Source: Rhodohalobacter sp. 614A (GTDB lineage: Bacteria; Bacteroidota; Rhodothermia; Balneolales; Balneolaceae). From it: a stretch of 64,000 bases of DNA. The position numbers and the translations under genes are program-made. The notes under the pieces are model-generated. The model was given only the letters and a program-made list of their open reading frames with translations, was not told where the DNA came from and ran no database searches. Where the stretch lies: assembly GCF_021462415.1 (NCBI RefSeq), contig NZ_JAKEDS010000002.1, positions 1,054,001 to 1,118,000 on the forward strand. Direction: 5' to 3'. Positions within the stretch are counted from its first letter, which is position 1; each line of letters begins with the position of its first letter. Shown one piece after another: positions 1 to 8,894 of the stretch.

Positions 1-845
1 CCCAAAATATCAATCCAGTAATAACAAGCTCCCAGCATCATTGAGGCAAGTCCTGATGAATAGAGAACGTAGGAACTGGTCCAGATGTGTTTATTGACGG
101 GGAAAACCCAATTCCACATATTTCCCAGAATAAACAATACAAATCCGCCAATCATCAGCACAATAACTTTTCTCTCCTGCGAACGATCACTGACAATTAA
201 ATGACCGGCAATCATTCCCGTAATTCCACTTGCAATGGTTGGCAGTGTGCTCAGCAGTCCTTCAGGATCCCAAGTTCCCTGGTATAATCTTCCTGGAATA
301 AACGTGCTGTCGATCCATGCAGCAATATTGATACCGGGTTCAGCCAACGAGAGTCCAAGTTCGGGATGAGGAATAAGAGCCATGATCAACCAATAGCCGA
401 CCAATAAAACACCGCCAATCCACCATTGTGTTTTTTTGCTGGTATAGAGAAAGATCAAAGCACAGGCAAAAAAAACAATCGCAATTCTTTGCAAAACACC
501 CGGAATACGCAGATTTGCAAAATCAAATTCAGGAAAGAGTGCCAGGAAAATACCGAGTGCAAAAATAGTGACGGAACGTTTTATAATCTTCGGAACCATA
601 TCCCCTCGCTCCCTTCCCTTCCCAAGATATTTGGTATAAGCTAAAACAATGGAGACACCCGCAATAAAAATAAAGAATGGGAAAACAAGATCTGTGGGAG
701 TGGCACCATTCCACTCCGCATGCCGTAATGGAGGATACACATAACTCCATGAGCCCGGAGTGTTAACAATAATCATCCCAATAATAGTGAGTCCCCGAAA
801 AAAATCTAGCGATACTAAACGATTGGAAGAAGGTTTGTTAACCAC
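1..845 (-). CDS. NagX/HGSNAT-like membrane acyltransferase (3' end off window)
   Basis: This gene is cut by the left edge; 281 codons remain. I read it directly because it starts with GTG (843-845), four codons after an in-frame TGA. The N-terminus reads SLDFFRGLTIIGMIIVN, then ATPTDLVFPFFIFIAGVS, the signature of the heparan-alpha-glucosaminide N-acetyltransferase/NagX group (DUF5009-like). Several hydrophobic segments follow, consistent with a polytopic inner-membrane protein. In that family acetyl groups are moved from acetyl-CoA across the membrane to an amino sugar; the activity of this copy is inferred. It is transcribed away from rpmI. It might relate to the amino-sugar locus at 47-62 kb, but the distance makes this only a suggestion. 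Confidence 0.75.
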   Translation of the reverse strand, partial: MVNKPSSNRLVSLDFFRGLTIIGMIIVNTPGSWSYVYPPLRHAEWNGATPTDLVFPFFIFIAGVSIVLAYTKYLGKGRERGDMVPKIIKRSVTIFALGIFLALFPEFDFANLRIPGVLQRIAIVFFACALIFLYTSKKTQWWIGGVLLVGYWLIMALIPHPELGLSLAEPGINIAAWIDSTFIPGRLYQGTWDPEGLLSTLPTIASGITGMIAGHLIVSDRSQERKVIVLMIGGFVLFILGNMWNWVFPVNKHIWTSSYVLYSSGLASMMLGACYYWIDIL

Positions 846-931
846 GATTATTCTTCAACTATTGGTATTCTAAAAGAGTAATATAATATTTGATGGGTTA
901 TAAAATGCATTTCATTTTCTCCTCTAATCAA

Positions 932-959
932 TTGAATGAATTTAGAAAAACTAGCTTTT
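932..959 (+). promoter_or_regulatory. possible promoter for rpmI-rplT
   Basis: TTG at 932-934 is followed 17 bases later by TAGCTTTT (952-959), close to the Bacteroidota -33/-7 pattern TTG...TAnnTTTG. It lies about 60 bases before the rpmI start, in the divergent region shared with the acyltransferase gene. The spacing is shorter than usual, so this is weak. Confidence 0.25.
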
Positions 960-1018
960 TATAAAGTTCAAAGGTTCTTATCTTACGGTTCTGTAAAGTT
1001 TCAGAAAACATGGAAGTT

Positions 1019-1216
1019 ATGCCAAAAATGAAAACAAACAGTGGCGCTAAGAAGCGGTTTAAGAAGACCGGAAGCGGTAAGATTAAACGAAAAAAAGCTT
1101 ACAAACGTCACATTCTGACAAAGAAAACAAGCAAGAGGAAAAATAATCTTGGAAAGACCACTTTGGTCGACAAATCAGATCAAAAGTCTGTTGAAAGATT
1201 AATTCCTTATAGCTAA
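1019..1216 (+). CDS. rpmI: 50S ribosomal protein L35
   Basis: A 65-residue basic protein beginning [20 protein letters not shown], the classic L35 N-terminus, followed by the [13 protein letters not shown] stretch. It is a component of the large ribosomal subunit that packs against 23S rRNA. An in-frame ATG exists three codons earlier at 1010, but the family start is MPKMKT, and GGAAG at 1011-1015 could serve as its ribosome binding site. rplT follows after 34 bases, the usual pair. The commonly preceding infC gene is absent; a divergent membrane gene lies upstream instead. Confidence 0.97.
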   Translation: MPKMKTNSGAKKRFKKTGSGKIKRKKAYKRHILTKKTSKRKNNLGKTTLVDKSDQKSVERLIPYS

Positions 1217-1250
1217 ACAAAAATTATTAAACCTTAAAACGTAAAGAAAA

Positions 1251-1598
1251 ATGCCACGATCACGAAATCTGGTGGCTTCCCGTCGCCGTCGCCGAAAAAT
1301 ATTAGATCAGGCGAAAGGCTATTGGGGCAGAAGGAAAAACGTTTATACCGTTGCTAAAAACGCGGTTGAAAAAGGCCTGCAATATCAATATCGAGACCGA
1401 AAGGTTCGAAAGCGATCATTCCGACGTCTTTGGATTACACGTATTAATGCTGCTGCCCGATTGAACGGAACCACCTATGCCAAGCTGATACACGGCTTGA
1501 AGGAAAATGACATCAACATCAATCGGAAAATGCTGGCTGACATTGCAGTTAGAGATCCCGAGACATTTTCTGAAATTGTGAAAGAGGCCGGCCAGTAG
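1251..1598 (+). CDS. rplT: 50S ribosomal protein L20
   Basis: A 115-residue, strongly basic protein of the length expected for L20, starting [20 protein letters not shown] and containing [20 protein letters not shown] and [21 protein letters not shown]20 binds 23S rRNA early in assembly of the large subunit. In other bacteria it represses its own rpmI-rplT operon by binding the leader mRNA; no such leader structure could be confirmed here. A strong intrinsic terminator follows about 20 bases after the stop, so pheS probably has its own promoter. Confidence 0.98.
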   Translation: MPRSRNLVASRRRRRKILDQAKGYWGRRKNVYTVAKNAVEKGLQYQYRDRKVRKRSFRRLWITRINAAARLNGTTYAKLIHGLKENDININRKMLADIAVRDPETFSEIVKEAGQ

Positions 1599-1614
1599 GC
1601 CTCAACTGCTATTT

Positions 1615-1651
1615 AAACCGGCAGATCCTCTGGATTTGCCGGTTTTTTTTT
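1615..1651 (+). terminator. intrinsic terminator after rplT
   Basis: AACCGGCA (1616-1623) pairs with TGCCGGTT (1637-1644) across a 13-base loop and runs straight into an uninterrupted T tract to 1651. It closes the rpmI-rplT transcript. Confidence 0.85.
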
Positions 1652-1748
1652 GCCTTTTTTCCAATGCCAGCCTATCAAGACTTGTTCAAATATTAGTTTC
1701 AAAATCCTTTATCTTTATAGGTTCTAACTACGAAATCTATAGACATTC

Positions 1749-2759
1749 ATGCTCGATAAAATCAACGATATAAAGAAAGAAATTCAAAACTTCAGCATCG
1801 AAAATGAAGAGGAGCTGGAAGCATTTCGCCTGGAATTTCTTTCAAGAAATGGAAAAGTTCAGTCTATGTTCGGCTTGATGAAAGATGTTCCAAATGAACA
1901 AAAGGCCGAGATGGGTAAATCCATGAATGAGGTTAAAAACCTTGCTCAGCAAACATTTGATGACGCCAAAATTGCTATTCAAAAAAATGATAAAAAAGAA
2001 TTTGGTGCATTGGATGATATCACTCTTCCCGTTGAACCTACCTATTCCGGATCATTCCATCCTCTTACACAAGCTCTGAACGAAATCAAACAAATCTTTC
2101 TGCGCCTTGGGTTTTCAATTGCCGACGGACCAGAACTTGAAGACGATTTCCATAATTTTACGGCGCTTAATTTTCCGCCTGATCACCCCGCGCGCGATAT
2201 GCAGGATACATTTTTCGTGCGCAAATCTGATGATAAAGATGTAGATGACCTGGTTCTTCGTACACACACATCTCCCGTTCAAATTCGCCTGATGAAAGAA
2301 CAGGAACCGCCCGTGCGCTCTATCATGCCCGGGCGTGTTTTTCGGAATGAAGCAGTGACCGCCAAATCCTATTTTCAGTTCAACCAGGTGGAAGGATTAT
2401 ATGTTAACGAAAAAGTGACGATGGGCGAGCTGATTGAAACTCTCGTCATGTTCGCAAGGCTTATGTACGGAAGTGATGTAAAATATCGTGTACGTCCCTC
2501 CTACTTTCCCTTTACGGAACCCAGTATGGAAATGGATGTTTGGTGGGAAAATGAAAAAGGCGGCCAATGGCTGGAAATTCTTGGAGCCGGCATGGTTGAT
2601 CCCAATGTATTCCAATCCGTCGGGGTTGATCCTGAAAAATACACCGGTTTTGCATTTGGTATGGGTGTAGACCGGATTGCCATGCTCCGTTACGGCATTG
2701 ATGACATCCGCTTGCTCTACGATAACGACATTCGATTCTTACAACAATTTAAATCATAA
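1749..2759 (+). CDS. pheS: phenylalanyl-tRNA synthetase alpha subunit
   Basis: 336 residues, the normal length for bacterial PheS. The N-terminal ~85 residues form the tRNA-binding coiled-coil arm. The class II catalytic core includes DDFHNFTALNFPPDHPARDM, LRTHTSPVQIR (motif 2 region) and the end motif GFAFGMGVDRIAMLRYGIDD (motif 3, ATP-binding arginine). It charges tRNA-Phe as an alpha2-beta2 complex with PheT, encoded 71 bases downstream. A TATCTTTA box at 1710-1717 could be its own -7 element, since the rplT terminator lies upstream. No T-box or attenuator leader is visible. Confidence 0.98.
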   Translation: MLDKINDIKKEIQNFSIENEEELEAFRLEFLSRNGKVQSMFGLMKDVPNEQKAEMGKSMNEVKNLAQQTFDDAKIAIQKNDKKEFGALDDITLPVEPTYSGSFHPLTQALNEIKQIFLRLGFSIADGPELEDDFHNFTALNFPPDHPARDMQDTFFVRKSDDKDVDDLVLRTHTSPVQIRLMKEQEPPVRSIMPGRVFRNEAVTAKSYFQFNQVEGLYVNEKVTMGELIETLVMFARLMYGSDVKYRVRPSYFPFTEPSMEMDVWWENEKGGQWLEILGAGMVDPNVFQSVGVDPEKYTGFAFGMGVDRIAMLRYGIDDIRLLYDNDIRFLQQFKS

Positions 2760-2760
2760 A

Positions 2761-2792
2761 CACTGAATTCAGTGAATGTTCATTGAATTCAG
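2761..2792. repeat. palindrome in the pheS-pheT gap
   Basis: Directly after the pheS stop lies the perfect palindrome CACTGAATTCAGTG (2761-2774). TGAATTCAG recurs at 2784-2792, so CTGAATTCA (2763-2771) and TGAATTCAG can also form a 9-bp hairpin with a 12-base loop. No T tract follows. It could mark an mRNA processing or stability site between two co-transcribed subunit genes. Confidence 0.4.
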
Positions 2793-2830
2793 ATTGTCGA
2801 TGATCATTTCCTGATCTTTCTTGACTCGCT

Positions 2831-5242
2831 ATGAAAATTTCTTACAACTGGCTAAAACAATATCTCGATTTTGACCTTACACCTGAAGAAACAGATGAAA
2901 AACTGACTCTTCTCGGCCTCGAAGTGGAAGAGGTTGAAACCATCGGTTCTGATTTTGAGAATTTTGTCATTGGACATATCAAAGAAGTTCGTCCTCATCC
3001 CAATGCCGACAAACTGGTTCTCTGCGATGTAGACCTCGGTGATGAAACCGTCCAGATCGCTTGCGGGGCTCCAAATGTGGCAGTCAATCAAAAAGTGCCG
3101 GTTGCAAAAGTGGGCGCTACCATCCCGGTTCCGATGAAGGACGGATCTTTTCTTACCATCAAGAAAGCAAAACTTCGCGGCGAAACTTCCAATGGGATGA
3201 TTTGTTCAGAAGCTGAGCTCGGTTTAAGCGAAGATCATTCGGGAATTATGGTTCTGGATGAAAACCTGGAACCCGGCACTCCGCTAAAAAAGGCACTGGA
3301 TCTTGAAAAAGATTACGTTTTTGAGGTTGCCCTCACTCCCAATCGTCCGGATGCGGCCTGCCATATGGGAGTTGCGAGAGATCTTTCAGCTGTAACTGGC
3401 GGCACGCTTGAAAATCCTTATTCAAAGATTGAAGAAAAGCCGGGTAGTATGAATGATGAGATTTCAATCACTATTGAAGATGAAGATAAATGCCATCGGT
3501 ATGTGGGAATTGTTGTTGATGATGTGAAAGTTGGCGAATCCCCAAACTGGTTGAAAAATCGCCTAACTGCTATCGGATTGCGGCCGATTAATAATGTGGT
3601 TGATGTGACGAATTTCATCAACCATGAAATCAGCCAGCCTCTTCATGCTTTCGATTACAATCTGATTGGTGATCAGAAAATTATCGTAAAGAGCTATCAG
3701 GAAGACAAGAAGTTTACCACTCTCGATAGTATCGAACGAACCGTTCCGGCCGGATCTCTTTTCATCTGCGATGGAAACGGCCCTGTTGCCATTGCCGGAG
3801 TAATGGGCGGGGAAAACAGTGAGGTTACCGAAGGCACTACCAAAATTTTGATTGAGAGCGCCTATTTTGATCCGTCCACAATCAGAAAAACATCCAAAAG
3901 TCTTGCGTTACAAACGGATAGCTCTTACCGTTTCGAACGTGGAATTGATCCGGCCATCCAGCAAAAAGCGGCGTGGCGGGCTGCAAAATTAATCGCAGAA
4001 CTGACCGGCGGTACGATCAACGAAAATGTTGTAGACGTGTATCCAAGAAAAACGGAATCCGTGAATGTTCCGTTACGGGTTTCCAGGGTAAACCGATTGC
4101 TTGGAACTTCGCTGCAAAAGGACACGGTTGAGGATATTCTCACGAAACTTGAAATCCGGGTATTGTCTAAAGATGAAGAAAGTCTGATGTGCACCGTTCC
4201 GACTTTCCGGCCAGACATCACCCGCGAAGTTGATTTGATTGAAGAAGTGGGACGTGTTTACGATTACAATAATATTCCACGGCCTCTCTCCTCTCCTTTC
4301 ACCTCTCCGGAAAAATTGTCTGACCGAGAAGAATTCCGCGAGCGTCTTCGGGAAATGGTAAAATCTCTCCGGTACAAGGAAATCACCACCAATTCACTTC
4401 TTTCCAAAAAAGAGGCAGATTTACTGGCTGACGAAGATCTTCAGATTCATACACTGAATCCGGTTTCCCAAGAGAATACAACTCTGCGTACACATCTCTC
4501 AGGAGGATTTCTAAAAGCTGTGAAATACAACCTGAACCGAAATGCCACACAACTTCGGTTTTTTGAAATCGGCCATATCTTTCGGAAGAATGAAACGGGA
4601 ACATGGATTGACGGCGTTGAAGAACACGAACATCTTTATTTAGGACTTTGCGGACAATCCAAAAAAGATAACTGGCAGAGCGAAAAAAACGCGTTTACCA
4701 TTTTTGATTTGAAAGCAGATCTCGAATCCATTTTTGAAAATTTGGGAATCGCAGATTCCATCACGCACGAAGTTGAAGGGAACAACACAATCATATATAA
4801 GTATGCAAATCAGGAGGTTTCCTATTTAAAACGAATAGATGCTGAGTTGCTGAAAGGATTTGATATCGAAACGGATGTTTTTGGGGCAGAAATAGATCTT
4901 ACTGTACTTCTCCAAAATGGCGTTGGTAAGAAAGAAACGACCTATCAACCCATCGTAAAATTTCCAACTTTTGAATTCGATGCCGCATTTATTGTAGATA
5001 AAGACATCCGTGCGGGTCAGCTTACAAAGGAGATTAAAGAAACCGCAGGAAGTATTCTGCAATCGGTATCTGTTTTTGATGTTTACGAAGGAGAAAACCT
5101 CGGCAGGGATAAAAAAAGTATTGCATTTCGGCTGACTTTTTTAGATTCTACCAAAACCTTGAACATCAAGGACGTAGAGCCTATTGTTCAAAAAATTGTA
5201 CAAAAACTTGAAAAAACTGTCGGAGCTAAACTCCGATCTTAA
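2831..5242 (+). CDS. pheT: phenylalanyl-tRNA synthetase beta subunit
   Basis: 803 residues, full length for PheT. Domains in order: N-terminal EMAP/tRNA-binding OB-fold (about 40-155; NADKLVLCDVDLG, IACGAPNV), B3/4 editing domain (about 210-390; GLRPINNVVDVTNFI, QPLHAFD), B5 domain (about 400-475), class II-like core, and C-terminal anticodon-binding FDX-ACB domain (about 710-803). The beta subunit supports catalysis, removes mischarged Tyr-tRNA-Phe and binds the anticodon region. It is probably co-transcribed with pheS and with the two small cell-division-type genes that follow. Confidence 0.98.
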   Translation: MKISYNWLKQYLDFDLTPEETDEKLTLLGLEVEEVETIGSDFENFVIGHIKEVRPHPNADKLVLCDVDLGDETVQIACGAPNVAVNQKVPVAKVGATIPVPMKDGSFLTIKKAKLRGETSNGMICSEAELGLSEDHSGIMVLDENLEPGTPLKKALDLEKDYVFEVALTPNRPDAACHMGVARDLSAVTGGTLENPYSKIEEKPGSMNDEISITIEDEDKCHRYVGIVVDDVKVGESPNWLKNRLTAIGLRPINNVVDVTNFINHEISQPLHAFDYNLIGDQKIIVKSYQEDKKFTTLDSIERTVPAGSLFICDGNGPVAIAGVMGGENSEVTEGTTKILIESAYFDPSTIRKTSKSLALQTDSSYRFERGIDPAIQQKAAWRAAKLIAELTGGTINENVVDVYPRKTESVNVPLRVSRVNRLLGTSLQKDTVEDILTKLEIRVLSKDEESLMCTVPTFRPDITREVDLIEEVGRVYDYNNIPRPLSSPFTSPEKLSDREEFRERLREMVKSLRYKEITTNSLLSKKEADLLADEDLQIHTLNPVSQENTTLRTHLSGGFLKAVKYNLNRNATQLRFFEIGHIFRKNETGTWIDGVEEHEHLYLGLCGQSKKDNWQSEKNAFTIFDLKADLESIFENLGIADSITHEVEGNNTIIYKYANQEVSYLKRIDAELLKGFDIETDVFGAEIDLTVLLQNGVGKKETTYQPIVKFPTFEFDAAFIVDKDIRAGQLTKEIKETAGSILQSVSVFDVYEGENLGRDKKSIAFRLTFLDSTKTLNIKDVEPIVQKIVQKLEKTVGAKLRS

Positions 5243-5254
5243 TTCCATAAATCC

Positions 5255-5503
5255 ATGGCTGTGAATGACATCCAGAAAGAGACATTCCAAAAGTTATTGG
5301 ATCAGATACGTACGCAGGTTCAGCATTTAAGAAAGCAGAACAAGGAACTCAACCGTGAAAATCTGAAGCTGAAGTCAAAGCTAAATGAACTTCAGAAAGA
5401 CCAAGCCGATATTTTTTCAAATATCAGCGAATCTGAGCGATTGGCAATGCGTCACCAAGTTTCAGGATTAATCGAGAAAATCGACAAATACCTCGAAGAG
5501 TAA
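5255..5503 (+). CDS. small coiled-coil protein between pheT and zapA
   Basis: An 82-residue, charged, almost wholly helical protein. Residues about 8-50 (KLLDQIRTQVQHLRKQNKEL onward) show a heptad pattern typical of a coiled coil; the rest, including SESERLAMRHQVSGLIEKI, is also helical. There is no signal peptide or membrane segment. It begins 12 bases after pheT and ends 2 bases before zapA, so it is very probably co-expressed with ZapA. Short coiled-coil partners such as ZapB cooperate with ZapA at the division ring in other bacteria; that role here rests on position and shape, not on recognisable sequence similarity. Confidence 0.8.
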   Translation: MAVNDIQKETFQKLLDQIRTQVQHLRKQNKELNRENLKLKSKLNELQKDQADIFSNISESERLAMRHQVSGLIEKIDKYLEE

Positions 5504-5505
5504 TT

Positions 5506-5796
5506 ATGGAATCCATCAAAGTTAACATACTCGGAAAGCAAATCCCCCTTAAGGTTCACAGCACCGAGGTTGAAAACACCAAACGAATTGCACACTACGT
5601 TGACGAAAAGTTCAAACTTTTCCGAAATCAGTTCTCGAATCAGCCCGATTCTACGATTATGATTCTCGCCTGTCTTAGCATTACGGAAGAGTTGTTCGAA
5701 TTAAGAACGGAACTCAGCCAGACGGATGAGAAAGAGAGTGAGTTGATGGAGCAGATCAATGAAGAAATTTCCAAGCTGATCAAAGAAATATCTTAA
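5506..5796 (+). CDS. zapA: cell division protein ZapA
   Basis: A 96-residue protein beginning ESIKVNILGKQIPLKV, the ZapA beta-strand head that forms the FtsZ-binding part of the dimer, followed by NTKRIAHYVDEKF and a long C-terminal helix that makes the tetrameric coiled coil. ZapA cross-links FtsZ filaments at the division site. Length and layout match the family. It follows the coiled-coil gene with a 2-base gap. In many bacteria 6S RNA lies just after zapA; the 134-base gap here is too short for it and no such RNA is seen. Confidence 0.9.
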   Translation: MESIKVNILGKQIPLKVHSTEVENTKRIAHYVDEKFKLFRNQFSNQPDSTIMILACLSITEELFELRTELSQTDEKESELMEQINEEISKLIKEIS

Positions 5797-5811
5797 TCCT
5801 TGTATACGTTG

Positions 5812-5844
5812 GAATGTCTGAAGAGCATTCTCTCTTTTTCTTTT
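5812..5844 (+). terminator. weak candidate terminator after zapA
   Basis: GAATG (5812-5816) can pair with CATTC (5826-5830), followed by a T/C-rich tract to 5844. The stem is only 5 bp, so this is tentative. Confidence 0.25.
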
Positions 5845-5930
5845 CCAAATCAGAACGAAGTTTTTGATAAAAATGATTAGTTGACTAAATGTGCTCTTTC
5901 ATTTTCAAATCCACTTGTTAATTGAACTAA

Positions 5931-6545
5931 ATGTACCACGGCGAGCGATTTAACAGTTACACACATTTGATTGGAAGTATAGGTTCAGCGATCGGATTAG
6001 CCGTTTTGATCTATGTTGCCGTTGCACAAGGAGGTTTCTGGAGAATTACCAGCTTTACCGTTTACGGTCTTACCCTTCTAACGCTTTATACATGTTCCAC
6101 ACTTTATCATAGTTTCCAAGGGAAGTGGAAAACCATTTTCCGAAAGCTCGATCACATTTCAATCTATCTTTTGATTGCCGGAACATATACGCCTTTTACA
6201 CTTATAACTCTTCGGGGCGATATCGGCTGGATTCTTTTCGGCGTTGTTTGGGGACTTGCCGCCATTGGAATTATTATTGACCTTTTGCATAAAGCCGGCA
6301 ACCGTGTTTTACAGGTGATGATTTATCTCGGCATGGGTTGGATCGCCTTTTTTCTGCTTGATACGCTTATCAACCGGATATCGTCCGACGGGGTGAACTG
6401 GCTGATGGCTGGCGGACTATTCTATACAATGGGAGTGATCTTTTTTGCGCTTAGCGAAAAACACCGTCTTGCCCACGGAATCTGGCATCTTTTTGTGCTT
6501 GCGGGGAGTTTAAGCCATTTCGTAACGATTGTATTATACGTCTGA
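5931..6545 (+). CDS. hemolysin III / TrhA (PAQR family) membrane protein
   Basis: 204 residues with about seven hydrophobic helices. Family motifs are visible: ERFNSYTHLIGSIGSAIGL at the N-terminus, CSTLYHSFQG, KLDHISIYLLIAGTYTPF in the middle and HGIWHLFVLAGSLSHF near the end. These supply the conserved histidines (HS, DH, HxxH) of the zinc-binding PAQR core. Bacterial members are usually named hemolysin III although most are not toxins; TrhA from E. coli affects membrane-lipid homeostasis. The gene stands alone on the plus strand, 134 bases after zapA. Confidence 0.9.
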   Translation: MYHGERFNSYTHLIGSIGSAIGLAVLIYVAVAQGGFWRITSFTVYGLTLLTLYTCSTLYHSFQGKWKTIFRKLDHISIYLLIAGTYTPFTLITLRGDIGWILFGVVWGLAAIGIIIDLLHKAGNRVLQVMIYLGMGWIAFFLLDTLINRISSDGVNWLMAGGLFYTMGVIFFALSEKHRLAHGIWHLFVLAGSLSHFVTIVLYV

Positions 6546-6705
6546 AAACAGATGGCATTCAGAAATTCCGATCGTTTCAAAAAAATCCTGAAACAAGTTT
6601 CGGATGATGATAACAATCTTCAAAGCCACAGATTTTTCTTTCACTCTCTCCCCTAAAAATCACTACTTTTAAGCTTCATAAATTTTTTGAAAACAAACTC
6701 TTTTC

Positions 6706-7518
6706 ATGGCTAAAAACCTGACTGTTTTTTTTATTTCCGACATTGTTGGAGAACCAGGACTTTCACTGCTCGAAACCATTTTTCCCTCTCTCAGAGATAA
6801 GTACAAACCAGATTTTATTATTGCCAACGCCGAGAATTCTCACGAAGGCCGCGGCCTCAACCGGCACATTGTTCAGCGTTTGTATGATATCGAAGTGGAT
6901 GTCATCACCGGCGGCAATCACTCTTTCGACAAATGGAAAATCTTCTCTTATATGAAAACGGACGATCATCTCCTTCGTCCGCTCAACTTCCCCAAAGGCA
7001 ATGCCGGTTATGGTTATGGAGTTTATGAAATTGGTAAAACAGGCAAGAAAATCGGTGTTCTGAATCTCCAGGGACGAACGTTTATGGCAGATATTGACGA
7101 TCCGTTTTCTACCTCCGACTGGGCGCTCGAACGAATCAAAGAAGAAACCAATCTCATTTTTGTGGATTTTCACGCGGAGGCCACCGCTGAGAAAATGGCG
7201 TATGCCTGGCAAGTTGATGGTGAAGTTTCCGTGATTGTCGGCACGCACACCCACACTCCAACGAACGATGCGCGTATTCTCCCAAAAGGTACCGGTTACA
7301 TCACCGACGCCGGAATGACGGGGCCTTTTGATTCTGTCATTGGTATGGACAAAGATACATCCATCCGACGATTCACTCTCGGAACACCGCAACGGTACAA
7401 AATCGCAGAAAACGACAACCGAATGTGCGGAGTTGTTGCAGACATTGATATGGAAACCGGAAAATGTACGTCTATTGAACCGGTGATTTACCCTGAATTT
7501 CAGAATAAGGCAGATTGA
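6706..7518 (+). CDS. ymdB: YmdB-type metallophosphoesterase
   Basis: 270 residues, the family length. Metal-binding motifs appear in order: FFISDIVGEPG (Asp ligand), IANAENSHEGRGLN (Asn/Glu), VITGGNHSFDK (Asn-His), and VGTHTHTPTNDARILP (GTHxH), followed by GTGYITDAGMTGPFDSVIGM. Bacillus YmdB hydrolyses 2',3'-cyclic nucleotides and influences biofilm and RNA turnover; the same chemistry is expected here but the biological role is not shown. It is cytoplasmic, with no signal peptide. lolD starts one base after the stop and a HAD phosphatase follows, so the three are probably one transcription unit. Confidence 0.93.
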   Translation: MAKNLTVFFISDIVGEPGLSLLETIFPSLRDKYKPDFIIANAENSHEGRGLNRHIVQRLYDIEVDVITGGNHSFDKWKIFSYMKTDDHLLRPLNFPKGNAGYGYGVYEIGKTGKKIGVLNLQGRTFMADIDDPFSTSDWALERIKEETNLIFVDFHAEATAEKMAYAWQVDGEVSVIVGTHTHTPTNDARILPKGTGYITDAGMTGPFDSVIGMDKDTSIRRFTLGTPQRYKIAENDNRMCGVVADIDMETGKCTSIEPVIYPEFQNKAD

Positions 7519-7519
7519 G

Positions 7520-8209
7520 ATGAGTGACGAACGGGTTCTTCAATGCACAGATATTCATAAAGAGTTTCCATCAGAATCAGGAAATGGGATTTTACAAATT
7601 CTGCAAGGTGTGGATCTCGAGGTAAAAAAAGCAGAAATCGTATCCATTGTTGGATCAAGTGGAAGCGGTAAAAGTACGCTGCTTCACATTTTAGGTGGCC
7701 TTGATCAGCCTACTTCCGGGGATGTCTTTTGGGAAAATCACTCTCTTTCTCAGTACAATAAGGATCAACTTGCAGACCTTCGGAATAAAAAAGTAGGATT
7801 TGTATTCCAGTTTCATCACCTGCTTCCTGAGTTCACAGCTCTGGAAAACGTGATGATGCCTGCTCTTATTCAAAATCAATCAGCTTCCAAAGCTGAGAAA
7901 AGAGCAGCCGAACTCCTGGAACGGTTCGGAATGAGTGAGCGACTCAATCACAGACCTTCCCAGTTATCCGGTGGTGAGCAGCAACGTGTGTCCATGGCCC
8001 GGGCTTTGACAAACAATCCATCCATCATCCTGGCCGATGAACCAACCGGAAACCTTGATGAAAAGAATACCGAATCGATTCTCAGCCTTCTTTTTCAACT
8101 TCGTGAGATGGAAAATGTATCCATTGTTCTGATTACACATGAGAAAGAAATAGCCACGCGCTGCGATACGGTCTACTCCCTACACAACGGAACTTTGAAC
8201 AGAGTATAA
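7520..8209 (+). CDS. lolD: ABC transporter ATPase, LolD type
   Basis: A 229-residue stand-alone ABC ATPase. Walker A is GSSGSGKST, the Q-loop lies in [15 protein letters not shown], the signature is LSGGEQQR, Walker B is [12 protein letters not shown], and the switch histidine is in LITHEKE. The [18 protein letters not shown] stretch is typical of LolD, which powers release of outer-membrane lipoproteins from the inner membrane. The partner permease (lolC/E) is not in this window, so the MacB-like subgroup cannot be fully excluded. It is tightly packed between ymdB and the HAD gene. Confidence 0.9.
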   Translation: MSDERVLQCTDIHKEFPSESGNGILQILQGVDLEVKKAEIVSIVGSSGSGKSTLLHILGGLDQPTSGDVFWENHSLSQYNKDQLADLRNKKVGFVFQFHHLLPEFTALENVMMPALIQNQSASKAEKRAAELLERFGMSERLNHRPSQLSGGEQQRVSMARALTNNPSIILADEPTGNLDEKNTESILSLLFQLREMENVSIVLITHEKEIATRCDTVYSLHNGTLNRV

Positions 8210-8211
8210 AA

Positions 8212-8868
8212 ATGATTTCTACAGTAATTTTTGATATGGACGGCGTCATAATCGACAGCGAACCCATTTATTTCGAGGTTGAGCAGAAGCTTTTCAGGGA
8301 AGTAGGGTTGGAACTTACCCGTGAAGAACATTCCAAATACGTGGGCCGCTCAGACCTTTGGAAAAAGGTAACTGAAAAACATGAACTGGACATTGATATC
8401 GATGAAATCCATAAAAAGGAGAAAAGCCAATATTTTAATATTCTTTCTACTTCTTTTGATGACGGTCCAATCAAAGGAGTTGCCGAAGTAATTGAGAGCC
8501 TTCATTCTCGGGGAATTACATTGGTATTGGCTTCATCATCAGAGATGAAAATTATAGAATTGGTGTTAACCAAATTCGACTTGATAAAATACTTTGATCT
8601 TCGAATTAGCGGAGATGAGCTGGCAACTTCGAAACCACATCCTGAAATTTTTCTTAAAGCCGCAGAAATGGCAGGCTCCAAACCTGAAAATTGTCTTGTT
8701 ATTGAAGATTCGGCCAATGGCGTCAATGCAGCAAAAGCTGCGAATATGAAATGCATTGGTTTCAGAAATCCGAATTCAGGTGACCAGAACCTGAGTACCG
8801 CCGACTGGATTATCAACAGCTTTGATGAATTTAAATTAGAGCGGTTTAACAATATTCATTCCTACTGA
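8212..8868 (+). CDS. HAD-superfamily hydrolase, beta-phosphoglucomutase-like
   Basis: 218 residues with the four HAD motifs: VIFDMDGVIIDSEP (nucleophile Asp and acid Asp), LVLASSSE (Ser), the Lys in TSKPHPEIF, and the acidic pair in CLVIEDSANGVNAAKAA. The helical cap between motifs I and II marks subfamily IA. Such enzymes are phosphatases or phosphoglucomutases acting on sugar phosphates; the substrate cannot be read from sequence. It starts 2 bases after lolD and ends the ymdB-lolD-HAD set. Confidence 0.88.
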   Translation: MISTVIFDMDGVIIDSEPIYFEVEQKLFREVGLELTREEHSKYVGRSDLWKKVTEKHELDIDIDEIHKKEKSQYFNILSTSFDDGPIKGVAEVIESLHSRGITLVLASSSEMKIIELVLTKFDLIKYFDLRISGDELATSKPHPEIFLKAAEMAGSKPENCLVIEDSANGVNAAKAANMKCIGFRNPNSGDQNLSTADWIINSFDEFKLERFNNIHSY

Positions 8869-8894
8869 CAGCAAATCTTTCCCTCGCTTTTTAC

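Noticed and set aside
1652-1748. T-box or phenylalanine attenuator before pheS
   Set aside because: The 97 bases left after the rplT terminator show no T-box sequence, no Phe-rich leader and no second terminator.
5797-5930. 6S RNA after zapA, as in many bacteria
   Set aside because: The gap is only 134 bases and lacks a long, interrupted hairpin.
6551-6655. A 34-codon frame after the hemolysin III gene (MAFRNSDRFKK...)
   Set aside because: No ribosome binding site, no recognisable domain and low-complexity end; kept out as probable noise.
6763-7392. A 209-codon open frame on the minus strand
   Set aside because: It lies wholly opposite ymdB, whose motifs are clear; the antisense translation has no recognisable features.
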